Positions 49,520 to 60,500 of a stretch of 64,000 nucleotides of DNA are shown here, in pieces. The position numbers and the translations under genes were made by a program. Position 1 is the stretch's first letter; each line of letters opens with the position of its first letter. Origin of the DNA: Agelaius tricolor (Eukaryota; Chordata; Aves; Passeriformes; Icteridae); NCBI GenBank assembly GCA_023055355.1, contig JALJCS010000001.1, positions 99,061,381-99,125,380 of the forward strand. The letters run 5' to 3'. A model generated the notes under the pieces. It had not been told where the DNA came from and did not search any database. It was given only the letters and a program-made list of their open reading frames with translations.

Positions 49520-52500
49520 TGAAGTTCAGAGTTATGTATTAATGCAGTCCAGAATCTGGAAAATATGAAAGCTGAAACTTAAGCCTTCACCTGTTTGTCC
49601 AGATGCTTGCGGTCAGATTCATGCTATGACATTGTTTTACTCATATAAGTTTACATTTTTAATCAAGACACTGACTTTTTTTGTAATATTTCATAAGCAA
49701 AGAAAGAAATAAAACATAAAAGGATGATGTTCTACTATAATAAAGGAAACAAAATTGTTGAAGGCTTAATCTGCACAAGTGAAAAAAAATGAAAATTATG
49801 AAAATAGGAAGATATTTTAAATATCTTGATTAGTTCAGATGCAAGCAAACTACTCATAAAAGATACACTACAGAAAAAATGCTGGGTTTGATATAAAATT
49901 AGTGAAGAAAAATATAATTACTTGTAATATGCTGGTCAGACTAGATGTCCTAATAATTTCTTATGACCTTACACTTTTTTATTTTACCAATCTATGATGA
50001 AATAAAATACTTGATAAATTAGTGGTAAGCTCTCTCATTTCAACACACAGGTATATTCTTTGCAACCTGCAGTTTTTTCAAGGTTGTGTCTTAAGTACAA
50101 AGTATATTGGTTGCTGCACAAACAATATAGATCATTATACTAATTGTGCAATTTTCTTTTCAGTTTATTGTCTCCCCTACTATTACAACACTATTTTGAA
50201 AGGTGTTTGGAGGGTTGCATGTGTGCCTATACATCTCCGCATGGGGTAAACTCATTGGGTAGAAAAATGATTAAAAACTGATAAACTTCAAATGTTTGAG
50301 AAACTATTTATAGTGCTCCAAAAGCATTACTTGCAATTTGGAAAATGCAGAAGAGAATAAAGAAAAATTAAACTTTTGAAGTATGAGATATTACAAAATA
50401 AATTTAGTAACATAGCAGCAATGCTTATTTTCAAATCACTATATTAAAACAAGCAAAGATGTTCAGTTTAACTGGTCAATCCATTGTAGTATGGATTTAC
50501 ACATCCCTTTTGTCATTTTTAACAAAACCAGACATCTTAACTTCAGTATTTCCTCAAAAGAATGGGAGATAAAATCTCATTTCAAGTATTATCACACAGT
50601 AGTGTGATGACATGTAAACAAAACCAGTGCTGTTTTTTTCCAGAGTATAAGGCATTTTTTAACATACTTGGTTTAAACTTTGTAAAATCAATGAAACCAG
50701 AAATTGAAAAGGTAATTCAGCTTTTTTCCTGCTGATGAGAGACATGGTATTATGGGTTTTTTTCCTCATGTAATCAGAATTACCTCAAAGAGGTTCTCTG
50801 ACTAATAAGCTATTACTGGGCTGTTGCTCCTCTGGCAGCCAAAGGTACAAATCAGCACCTTTTTTTCCCAATGAAATAACAAGAAGGATTTTGGAGGTTC
50901 GTGATCATCCAACAATAACCGGATTTAATCTTCCAAAAGTAGCTGTTAGTCACTCTCTCTTAATCCTGCCACTCAAAGATATAGGCAGATTCTTTTGAAA
51001 ACAACAACTATATCATACTTAGGAGCTTTCTTTGGCCTGAGATCTGCTGACAATCAAAGGATCTTTGAAAATTTTCCAGACACCTGTTTGTGATTTTATC
51101 ATTGTGAGCAGCAGCTTTTCCCATGTGGGCATTTGGAAATAGTGGGATAATATTAATTTGCAGTAGATAAACAATGCTAATACAAATAAAAATTTTAGGT
51201 TGGGGAAAAAACAAAAAAAAAAAAAAAAAGAAGAAATATTCCAGAATCTTGGCTGAAATAAATACCAAAGTTACTTGTAAGCCCAAACATCCCAAACACG
51301 CAATTTGGTCAACATGGCAAAATATTGGAGGGGGAAAATGTTGACAAAATTATTTGTTTTGCTTAGCTAAACTGAAGCAAATTTTGAAGTGACTGATTTT
51401 CTTGATAACTGTAATAATTTGACATCATATTTAAGCAATTTTACTCAGAAACATTATTTTTTCATTGAAAATGTTTTTAACAAGACGTTTAGTCCACTAT
51501 TGTCACTGATATAATTTCCATCATCTAAAGGCACCATCTATTTCAGTTTCTAACACATCTCATTATCTGATTGTGTGAGATTTCTTCCGTTTTAACACTT
51601 TTGACTAAATTTGCTTTTTCTGTAATTCTTACTTGAAATCTTATCCTATAATAGTGAAACATTTGCAGTTCTTAAATTTTTTTGAAGCTATATTTTTCAA
51701 GTTTTTTAATGCTATTTTTGTGTTTTGGAAGTAATGCTAGAAAAGAAAGATGATGATCAAAAATTAATATTATTAAGTAGAGCTAAATTTTAATTTTTTT
51801 TCTGTTGCAGACCTTAACTCAAAGGGTTCAAAGTCTATGAGTGTCCAAGTACCTTTCATGAGTGCATTTTGTCCCTTTTAAAAGATGCTTGAATATATGG
51901 GTGTAAAATGATGCTAAAACATCATTATTTGACAGAGAGCACATATTTGCAAAACTCATAAAGAATTTACTTGAATTACTTAATTTTTCTTTCTGCTTTC
52001 TGATTCTTTTATGACTGGAAAACTTCAGTCATAAAAAATAACTGTCTCTTGTTCTCTAATTCTCTCCTGCTTCTCTTTCTTTGTTCATGGAGTGTAACAC
52101 TTTTCATAAATCAATTCACAATGAGAGTGAATTATTTCAAAATTTTTGATGACATTTTATTTTGCAGAGAAAACAGATGGCTAGCAGTTATGGTCCCATG
52201 GTCTGCTTTTGGCTATTCATTGGTGCAGGAGAGAGAAAAAAGGAGAAAAGCACTAGCAACCAGGCTCCCTCAAGCAAAAAGCACTTCCACAAGAGTGAGT
52301 CAGAGCACCTGAGGGAGGCAAGCAGAGTGCTTATCATCTTACTCATTTATTACCTGAGAGGCTGATGGCAGATGGAGTGAGAGAACATAGGTCTCCTGTA
52401 GGGCTAGATATGGAAACAAGATCATTGATTGCTATGTAAAAAAGCACAATAAAGAAACCGGTGGAAAAACTGCCTGGAAGCAAAATAAGAAAATGCATAA

Positions 52501-53747
52501 AACAGCAATAAAAACAATAAGACCAATAACAATAATAAGCAACCAGGCATCATAGAGCTGTGAAACCTCAACCTCTCTTCTCTTTTGTCTCATAATATGA
52601 TGTGCCAGTTCTAGTCTTACAAAAAAAATTTTTATGAAATATAGCTTGTGGTTTTAACATCACAAGCTCCCCTTCCACAAGTCTAACATTGCCCTCCTAA
52701 TAGATTCCAGGGTGTTAGGGAAAAACAGGTGTTTAACAATCTGTGGCATGTGGAGTTTCTACTCTCTGACTTTAATTTACTTCTGTTCCTTTCTCTGTGA
52801 ACTGCACCATGATATACCTAGTTTCCCTTTGAGTAAACATGGAATAGTTAAAAAACAAGTTTTTTTCTTTTTTCTCTTTTCTTTTCTTTTCTTTTCTTTT
52901 CTTTTCTTTTCTTTTCTTTTCCTTTCTTCCAACTCTTTCAACATTAACAATGCAGAATATTCTGGTGGCTGGAGAGGAGCTGTGTGAAATACATTGCAAA
53001 TCAAAAGGAATGTTTCAATTTTGCTTTGTGTCAAAGCTAAGCAAGCCAACATAAAAATTTCAATTTTGCATGTTTCTACAGACTATGGAATGAATCTGCA
53101 GAACTTGAAAGAATGAGACTAGTTAAAGATTCAACCAATATTCCACTTGTTGGCCTACTTTTCAGTACCTTTGTTATTGTTTAAAGTTATACTATCTGTC
53201 CTGAAAATTCTTTTGCCTAGTTTGAAACTACAAAAGAGGAATGTTTTGAAAGTTCAAAGCAAATCAGCCAAGCTGCTTTCAGCTTGTAGGGCAGCAAAAA
53301 TGTAACAAGTTTCTGCTTCAATTTACACATTCATTATGTTAATTCTTTGAAGTTATTTTGGGAGAAATGTGTTAGCAACCTTCACTGAAACATATTCTGT
53401 TTCATGCATGCATGCATTCATGTTCTTGCATATTTCTTCAGGAAAAAAAATTGTATATGGTTTAAAATAAAATTGTCCTCACTTGGCAAGCTGTTTTTTT
53501 GGTTTTTTTTTTCTCTTACAGTTTTGTGGATTTTGCTATAGAATTGTAGTGAGATTGGTTATTTGGACAATCAAGTATTCTCACTCCCCAAGTCTCCTGA
53601 AAGTGTCTCTTTATAAGTGAAATATATTCACTATAGCTGAGATCATGGATAATATATTAATTCTGATTTTAGTTTGTATGGCCCTTTTCTCTTTCACATT
53701 GTTGCTGATGTCAGATTGGTGATATCATAGGCTAAGTCTGCATTAAC
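49520..53747. other. Unique AT-rich noncoding sequence
   Basis: No gene recognised. It holds a 17-base A run (51,213-51,229) and the (CTTTT)9 microsatellite. The stretch 52,180-52,560 is less AT-rich and differs in texture, perhaps an unrecognised repeat. Confidence 0.55.
52876..52920. repeat. (CTTTT)9 microsatellite
   Basis: Nine perfect CTTTT units, preceded by an impure T/C tract from 52,859. The minus-strand frames of KRKEK repeats across it are artefacts. Confidence 0.95.
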
Positions 53748-54380
53748 CACAGAATCACAGAATAACAGAATCAGCCAGGTTGGAAAAGACCTTGGAGATC
53801 ATCGAGTCCAACCTATGACCTAGCACCAGCTTAGCAACTAAACCATGGCACTGAGTGCCATATCCAGTCTGTTTTTAAACACCTACAGGGGTAATGACTC
53901 CACCATTTTTGTGGGTAACCCATTCCAATGCCCAACCATACTTCCTGTAAGGCATTGTTTTTTTAATGCCTAGTCTAAACTTCCCCTGTGGCAGTTTAAG
54001 ACTGTGTCCTCTCATTCTGTCACTGGTGGCCTGTGAGAAGAGGCCAAACCCCACCTGGCTACAGCCTGCTGTCAGGGAGTTGTAGAGAGGGATAAGGTCT
54101 CCCCTGAACCTCCTTTGCTCCGGGCTAAACAACCTCAGCTCCCTCAGCTGCTCTTCATTGGTCTTGTGGTTTAGACCCTTCACCAGCCTCTTTGCCCTTC
54201 TCTGGATGTGTCTGAGCATCTCAACATCCTTTCTAAATTGAGAAGCCCAGAGCTGGACACAGCACCCAAGGTGCAGCCTCACCAGTGCTAAGTACAGGGG
54301 AGGAATGGATTCCTGCTGGCCACATCATTCCTGATACAGGCCAGGATGCCATTGGCCTTCCTGGCCACCTGGAAACACTG
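53748..54380 (-). mobile_element. CR1 LINE fragment with a 135-codon RT C-terminal frame
   Basis: A minus-strand CR1 of about 630 bp with a clear tail (CACAGAATCACAGAATAACAG) and the GGTTGGAAAAGACCTTGGAG block. The minus frame 53,875-54,282 stays open for 135 codons. It carries the recognisable ORF2 C-terminal words RRAKRLVKG, LRELRLFSPEQRR and GLFSQATSDR in order before the frame breaks near the C-terminus. It is one of the better preserved copies in the window, but lacks the catalytic palm and the endonuclease. Confidence 0.93.
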
Positions 54381-55156
54381 GCAAATCAATTGTACATGCC
54401 TGTATTTTCTCTGTGGGGTTGAAGTTTGCATTATTAAACTCTCTCACCCCAAGCCCACTACTGGGAAAGCATGTCAAAACTGTGTGGTTTTAAGAGTTAC
54501 TGTGCAATACTATCCCTCAAAGCATGCCCAAGTGTAACTTGGGGAGTACTGGTTGTCCCTGACCAAACTGCTAAATGTGGCAGTAATTTAATGAGAGGTT
54601 TTTTGTCTTCCAGTACCTTGTGATGGTCCCTGACCCAGTCAGATAAACCAGCATAGGTGTAACCTGTGTATAACCCTCCTCCCGGGGATTCATTTGGCTG
54701 AGATACAAAGCCTGGTTTTGATAGAGAACAGCTGTGAAACCTTGGCTTAGATATTTGAGAAAACTGCTAAGCAGTAGGAAGGAGCCATCAGAAAGTGCAT
54801 AAGCTGTAAGCCATTCAAAGTAAGAAAGGTAAAATTTCAGACAGAGAGAAGACTATTGAGACTGGGTGGTTAGTAGATCAAGGATTCAGGAGGGAAAACA
54901 CTGATATGAAAGTGTAAGAAATCCTAGGGAAAAAAAAAGAAAATTTGGAAACAGCAACTTGGTAAAGTAAAAGAGCAGTAGAATTTGGTAAGTAACAGCA
55001 GTCATCCCTTATTTATCTTCTTGGTGAGGGAGTAAACAACAGAGACCTATTAGGTGTCCTACCATGAGCAGTGAATTTATTAATGCTTAACCTGTTGATC
55101 CTCATAATCTATTGTTTATGTTAGTCTATAAGCAATTGTTTTGGTCTTTAAAATGG
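54381..55156. other. Unidentified, GC-richer noncoding stretch between two CR1s
   Basis: The first 400 bp are richer in GC than most of the window and contain CCTCCTCCCGGGGATTC near 54,680. I recognise no gene or repeat family. It may be a decayed LTR or internal retroviral sequence. Confidence 0.4.
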
Positions 55157-55413
55157 CATATCACAGAATGACCTGAGTTGGAAGGGACCCACAAGGATCA
55201 GGTCCAATTCCCTGCCCTGCACGAGTCCACTCTCAAGAGTCACATCATGTACCTGAGAGCATTGCCCAAATGCCTCTGTAACACTGGAGCTGTGACCTCT
55301 TCCCTGGGAGACTCTTCAAGAGTCAATCAACCTCTGGAAGAACCTTTTCCTGATATCAAACCTAAACCTCCCCTGACACAACTTCAGGCCATTTCCTCAG
55401 GTCCTGTCACTAT
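55157..55413 (-). mobile_element. CR1 LINE 3' fragment
   Basis: A minus-strand CR1 of about 255 bp. The plus strand reads TCACAGAATGACC, GAGTTGGAAGGGACCCACAA, and ends after CCTCAGGTCCTGTCACTATG. The 87-codon plus frame across it runs antisense to the element and is not a gene. Confidence 0.9.
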
Positions 55414-56178
55414 GAAAAGGTTATATGAGTCGTCAATATGAAAAGATTATGTGATTGTACATCAATTTGATGATACTCACTTAAAAACAATCTCTCTCTA
55501 TGAAATGGGCTTTTCCCATTGTACAAAGCACAGAATAAAATAAAACGGATTTCATGTATTTTAATGGTGTTAATGTGGTTTCAAAATTTATGGCCCTGAT
55601 CTTGTAGAGAACTTGATTTTACATAAATATCACAGGTAAATTATTCATTGCAAGATTAGGATTATATTAGAATATAATTAATTGGACTGAAGCCCTAGGA
55701 AAATTGTATTGTATTAATGTGTCCTCAGTCAGGGATTATGGTTTTTTTCATTAATTATTTTTCATGAGAGCAATGCTGTGGGGAACCAGGTAACATTTCA
55801 AGAAACAATTAAAACAAATAAGAATCAAAATATGGATGGCCAGGCTCTGGTGATGCCTTCATGTTCAGCTGTGCTCCCCTTCCAACTTCTCTGCATATTA
55901 TTGAGTTTGAATGGCCAATAAAGATTTGAGTTACTGGACATATAAATTTGAACTACTAAAAAAATATCTATCACCTAATTTTCCTCATTCTGCATTCAAG
56001 TTTTGTTATTTTGGCTTGTAAGCTCTTGTAAAATTAGACAGTGGTGATTTAATATATAGGGCATCTGTTACTGTGTGGTTGTGCATGCCTTCTCAGAGGA
56101 CATCTATGCAGGCAGTATATATAAAGGATAAAATAGTAATACAAAGAAAAAATAGAACAAATCCTAGCTTTTTATTTA
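55414..56178. other. Unique AT-rich noncoding sequence
   Basis: Nothing recognised in this 0.76-kb stretch between a CR1 and the inverted LTR pair. Confidence 0.6.
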
Positions 56179-56183
56179 GGCAC
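56179..56183. repeat. Target-site duplication, left copy (GGCAC)
   Basis: GGCAC abuts the TG at 56,184 and is matched by GGCAC at 57,126-57,130, just outside the far end of the second LTR. A 5-bp duplication fits ERVL-type integration. Confidence 0.7.
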
Positions 56184-56767
56184 TGTCACAATTTAACCTC
56201 AACTGGTGAATAAGCATCATGTAACTGCTCACTCATTCCCTCATCAGCAGGATAAGAGAATTGGAAGAGTAAAAATGAGAAAACTGGTGGGTTGAGATAA
56301 AGACATTTTAACAGGTGAAGAAAAAGCTGTGTGCACAAAAAAAACAAAGCAAGGAATTCATTCACTGCTTCCCATGGGTAGGCAGGTATTCAGCCATCTC
56401 CAGGAAATCAGGCCTTCATCACAGTTTTTTTTTTTTTTTTAAGACAAAGCCCTCATTCCAAATGTCATCCTTTTCCTGCTTCCCTCAGTTTTACAAAGTA
56501 AGCATGACACTACGTGTTATGGGATATCTCTTTGGCCACTTGGAGTCAGCTGTTATGGCTGTTTTCCCTCCCAGCTCCTGGTGCACCCCCAGACTCCTGC
56601 TAGCATGGCAGTAGGAGAAGTAGGAAGGACCTTGGCTCTATGTAAGCTCTGCTCAGCCATGACAAAAACATCTCTATATTGTCAGTCCTGTTTTCAGCAC
56701 AAATCCAAAACACAGCCCATAGCAGCTACTGTGAAGAAAATTAACTCTACCCCAGCTGAAACCAGCA
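56184..56767 (-). mobile_element. ERVL-like LTR, full length, left arm of an inverted pair
   Basis: An LTR of 584 bp on the minus strand. On the plus strand it begins TGTCACAATTTAACCTCAAC and ends AGCTGAAACCAGCA, so its 3' (U5) end faces outward to the left and its 5' (U3) end faces the second LTR. It belongs to an abundant avian LTR family I recognise by the GGTTTAACC end and the CCAGCTGAAACCAGCA start. A 16-base T run at 56,425-56,440 interrupts it. No internal viral gene lies between it and the next LTR. Confidence 0.8.
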
Positions 56768-56785
56768 TTTTATTTACCCCCAGTT

Positions 56786-57125
56786 CCACATGGTGTCATG
56801 CTCAGTATATAAAGGTGGGGGAAGAAGAAGGAAGTGGATACATATGGAGTGATGTTTTTTTCTTTCCAAGACTCTGTTATGTGTGATGGAATCCTGCTTT
56901 ACTGGTGATGGTGAACACCTGTCTGTCAGTTGGAGACAGTGAATTAATTCTTTGTCTTGCTTTGCTTGCAAGTGCAGCTTTTGCTTTCCCTATTAAGCTG
57001 CCTTTGCCTCACCCCATGAGTTTTCTCACCTTTTGCCCTTCTGATTCTCTCCCTCACCCCTTTATTGATGGAGTCAGCAAGTGGCTGCATGGTGCTTGGT
57101 TGATAGCTGGGGTTAAACCCTGATA
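56786..57125 (+). mobile_element. ERVL-like LTR, 5'-truncated, right arm of an inverted pair
   Basis: About 340 bp of the same LTR family in plus orientation. It lacks the first part of U3, keeps a TATATAAAGG box at 56,806-56,815, and ends GGGGTTAAACCCTGATA, a decayed form of the family's usual CA end. It is a reverse complement of the outer part of the left LTR: the stretch ACACCTGTCTGTCAGTTGG near 56,915 mirrors 56,376-56,397. The outer ends of both LTRs are U5 ends. Confidence 0.8.
56806..56815 (+). promoter_or_regulatory. LTR TATA box (TATATAAAGG)
   Basis: A TATA box on the plus strand of the right LTR. In the left LTR the equivalent position (near 56,490-56,500, minus strand) has decayed, so only the rightward promoter looks intact. 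Confidence 0.55.
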
Positions 57126-57130
57126 GGCAC
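57126..57130. repeat. Target-site duplication, right copy (GGCAC)
   Basis: It matches 56,179-56,183. With it, the whole 942-bp inverted LTR unit is bounded by one duplication. Confidence 0.7.
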
Positions 57131-57854
57131 AAAGTTTCATATTCAAGAAGGTCTGTCCTCATGTATCCTTTTGGTTTTCAGAGTTCAGAGACTTTTCTTT
57201 ACATCAATGTATTTCAACAGACAGCCTTTACAACAATGAGCACATGAAGGTAAAGCATCCAAGATATCTAAGCTTAGTGTAGTGTAAATTAATAAATAAA
57301 TATGGATTTTATCACAGGATTATCATATTTTGATCTCCCTGACATAGTCATAGAGAACAAAAAGTAACATGAAAAAATGACATTTAAATAGAAAATATAT
57401 TTTACCTGATAAAAGGTTTAACATGCATACCTGTTGTTCCTCTTCAGTCATTTCTACATGCTTCAAAGTTAATTTGCAGTGTATATACTCTGGTTTTAGG
57501 CTTTTTCATTCATTTAAGCAAAGAAATAAGAAGGTACAGCATAAACATATTAAAGCAAGCAGTTCCCATAGTCAGTCTTGTCCCCTTAGAACTGTATGCC
57601 CTGCTCAGAATCTAGTACTTGAGTCACAGTCTTGATGATGGGTTTCAAAACTTTCAGCTTCTTGAGAGTGAGTAACATGCCGGACTTGGCAAACTTGTAT
57701 AAAGCTCTTTATTTTACAGCTGGAATATACTAACCTAAGCTGTTGTTTCAGTGATTTGTTTTGCTTCTGCTTCCCATTCACAAGTAGTACTTCTCGTTCC
57801 CCTGCTTCCCACCCTTGGATATCTGCTAGCTGATTCTTTCCAATATTCATAAAT
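57131..57854. other. Unidentified noncoding sequence between LTRs
   Basis: No gene recognised. It may include the unrecognised 5' part of the LTR that ends at 58,261. Confidence 0.45.
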
Positions 57855-58261
57855 GCCAGGACAGTAATTTTTGCAGCAGCCAGGAGGGGGCATGGCTACG
57901 TCCCGGAGGTCATTCTATACCAACTCAAATAACTTTGCAAGGACTGGGGCAGGGGTCTCTTCCAGGTGACGTAGCACAACGGTGCAGTGAGTTATTGTTG
58001 GGGTGACCACACGTGTGTGAATTGTTTGTTTCTTATACGCTCTATTATTAGTATTGTTCTTGTTACTGCTCGTTTTCTCATCTAATTGCTGTTTCCAATA
58101 AATTGTTGTTATCTCAATCCATGATCTTTACATTTTGTGTCTCCCATTCTCTCCAGCCCTATAGGCTGGGGGAGGAGGAGGAGGAGCGAGGAGTGATCAA
58201 GCAGCACAGAGCATTTCAGTCAGAACACTAAACTGGGGAATACCATTCCTAAACTACAACA
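57855..58261 (+). mobile_element. ERV LTR, plus strand, 3' end clear
   Basis: The 3' end is clear: AATAAA at 58,097-58,102 within TTTCCAATAAATTGTTGTT, then TCTCCCATTCTCTCCAGCCC, a GGAGGAGGAGGAG tract, and an end at ACTACAACA. The block TTTGTTTCTTATACGCTC and the region around AATAAA match an LTR family I recognise from bird genomes. The upstream edge is not certain and is set at TGCCAGGACAG. I saw no target duplication. It is a different family from the inverted pair 0.7 kb away. Confidence 0.7.
58097..58102 (+). terminator. LTR polyadenylation signal AATAAA
   Basis: A consensus AATAAA in the R region of the plus-strand LTR, followed by a GT/T-rich stretch (TTGTTGTTATC) as expected for a poly-A site. 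Confidence 0.65.
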
Positions 58262-59584
58262 ATATATATAATTTCAAAAAACTGTTGAAGGATTACTCAA
58301 GTTGTGTAAAATCATAGCATCTGTGGAGCTTTAAAATAATGGTAGGAATCCTCTGAAAATTAGCTTCCTATGACCTTGAGATGGAATTGAAAATTCAAGT
58401 TTTACAAACAACGATTAGTTGAAAATTTTGCTACTTACATCAGCTCCCTTTCTTTTCAGTTTCATTCCACGTTACTCTTTGCCCATATAGCTGTCTCCAT
58501 CATCAAAGCTCGTCATTTGAATGACATCAAAAGTTTATTCAGCTCCATTAGGTGAAGAATGACAGTTGAATACAATTACCGTGCAAGAGTGTACTGAAAT
58601 ATTTGGCAGCTCTTTCTACAGTAGTGACAATAACAGCAATAGTTTGCAACTTGCTTGTAATTCCTCAGTTTAAGCACAGACCAGCTGAGACATAAACAGA
58701 CCTTGGGCTAAAAACTGATCACGACACTTTGTTAGCTCAGAACTTTGGTCTTTGACCTAGCTATGCATTTCCTGAGCAATTTGATGTATCTCTGTTCTAA
58801 AGTTTCCCAAACAAATATCAAATAGCAGTATTGAAAAGAATCAAAAATATGGTTTAGGTGCTGAGGAAGTTTTTTGCTGTATCATAAATATTGCAACATA
58901 AATCCCTTTATTTATTTATACATACTTAGATTTCCTAATAATGTGCATGTCAAAAAGAACCAGGACCAAATTTGAAGAGCAACCAAAAACCTTTTGGGTC
59001 TGCACAGGCAAAGAATTGGAGTAAGATTCCTAGATAAGTAAACTGGATTTTTATTGGCACATTTTATTGGCATGTTTTACAAAACTGTCGGTTTATTTAT
59101 TTTAATGTATTGCTAACCAGGAGGGTTTGAAGGTATGTTCAAGTGAGACTTAAATTCATTTTTAACAAGTAAGGACTCCTTTAAATGTACAGCTTTCCTT
59201 TTTAAAGAAAAAATCATACTTAAGTAGTATTAAGTTTCTTAATAGATAAAAATCATATTGATAAATAAATAGAGATACAATATTATGAACATACTGTTGT
59301 GAAATTAAATTAAAATAAACCAGGCTTTTAGAACTGAAAATGATGTCATAAGCAGTTTAACATTTAGGTCCTTTCCTGGTATATCATTGGAGTATTTTTC
59401 ATCAGCCATTGTTTTCAGAATATGTTTTAACTCTTTCATTGTCCATGCATCAGTTCTTGGATATGGTTCAGGCTAAATTAAAGTGGTTCAATTCATAGAT
59501 TCACCAAATTAAAGAAAAAAGTCTCTTTCAGAGAATATTTAGATTTTCCAATTATTTTCTTTTTAGTGAACTCAAGTTTATAGA
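58262..59584. other. Unique AT-rich noncoding sequence
   Basis: No gene or repeat recognised in this 1.3-kb stretch. Confidence 0.6.
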
Positions 59585-59725
59585 ACATGGAATCATAGAA
59601 CCACATTGGTTTGGGTTGGAAGAAACCTCAAAGATCACTGAGTTCCAAATCTCCTGCCATAGGCAGGTGCATCTCCCACTAGACCAGGTTGCTGAAAGTT
59701 CCATCCAACACTTCAGAGATGGAAA
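59585..59725 (-). mobile_element. CR1 LINE 3' tail
   Basis: A minus-strand CR1 tail of about 140 bp: GGAATCATAGAACCACATTGG, GGGTTGGAAGAAACCTCAAAG, CCCACTAGACCAGGTTGCTG, CCATCCAACACTTC. Only the noncoding 3' end and a few coding bases are present. The 85-codon plus frame that follows (59,751-60,008) has no recognisable domain. Confidence 0.9.
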
Positions 59726-60316
59726 AGTTGTTCATTGAAACACTCCAGCAGTGTTTTATTTGCAAAAACTCCCTGCCAGACATAGTTTTATTAAGCTACT
59801 GAAAGAAGCAAATATTAAGTCACTCCAAAACATTTTTGAAACTGGTGACCTTGTTGACAGGCAATTCTCAGATATGGTTTCTTACCACATTTTAGAAAAA
59901 GGTGGTTTGATATCTGCTTATTTCTACTCTGAGGAGTTTCCCATTGGCATGCTCAGATTTGAAATTGCTTCAGCAAAGATAAATAGTAAATATATTTGCT
60001 TGAAGTAGCACTAACAGATTCATGTGTGTTTCAAGCCCATTATTTACCCCCTGAGACTTTGTTACCACAATGTCCTAACCAGCCCTAACAGTACAAACCA
60101 CTGGGGGATGTCTCTCTTGATCATTTTAAGTTAGACAAAATGTGTTCTAAAGCTCACATCATCATGTGTTCTGGACATTACTAAGGCACCCCTGAATTTA
60201 TCAGAATTGTCATTTAGTCTCCTGTGAAATCAGTCACAACTACAGTTTTTTGAGTACCTGAATTGCTACCCATTGACTGGTGTATATAGTGAAAAATTCC
60301 AGGCAGCATCCAGTGG
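59726..60316. other. Unique noncoding sequence
   Basis: Holds an 85-codon plus frame (59,751-60,008) with a balanced residue mix, unlike most chance frames here, but no family that I recognise. I leave it uncalled. Confidence 0.5.
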
Positions 60317-60500
60317 TGTTCTTTGGCTAAAACGCTAAAGACACAAATTCCTGAAGCACAGGTTTGTCATAATGCAAGATAACTTCAGCTTTATTCTATG
60401 TGCTAAAAATAGAATGAACCCAAGGGGAGTATCCTTATATAGGAGATTCCTGTTTCTGTGCTTCTCTGGTCTCCCATGCCTTACCGTGCCTGCAGAATGC
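60317..60500 (-). mobile_element. Possible LTR fragment, minus strand
   Basis: On the minus strand a TATATAA box (60,435-60,441) is followed about 40 bases later by AATAAA (60,390-60,395), then by a stretch ending CCAAAGAACA at 60,317. This compact promoter plus poly-A arrangement is typical of LTRs. I do not recognise the family and found no target duplication. Confidence 0.4.

Noticed and set aside
51206..51229. A-rich run as a retrogene poly-A tail
   Set aside because: No gene-like body precedes it and no target duplication is seen. It is a simple A run.
52712..53052. Frames with F/L or K/R/E repeats on both strands
   Set aside because: They are translations of the (CTTTT)9 microsatellite.
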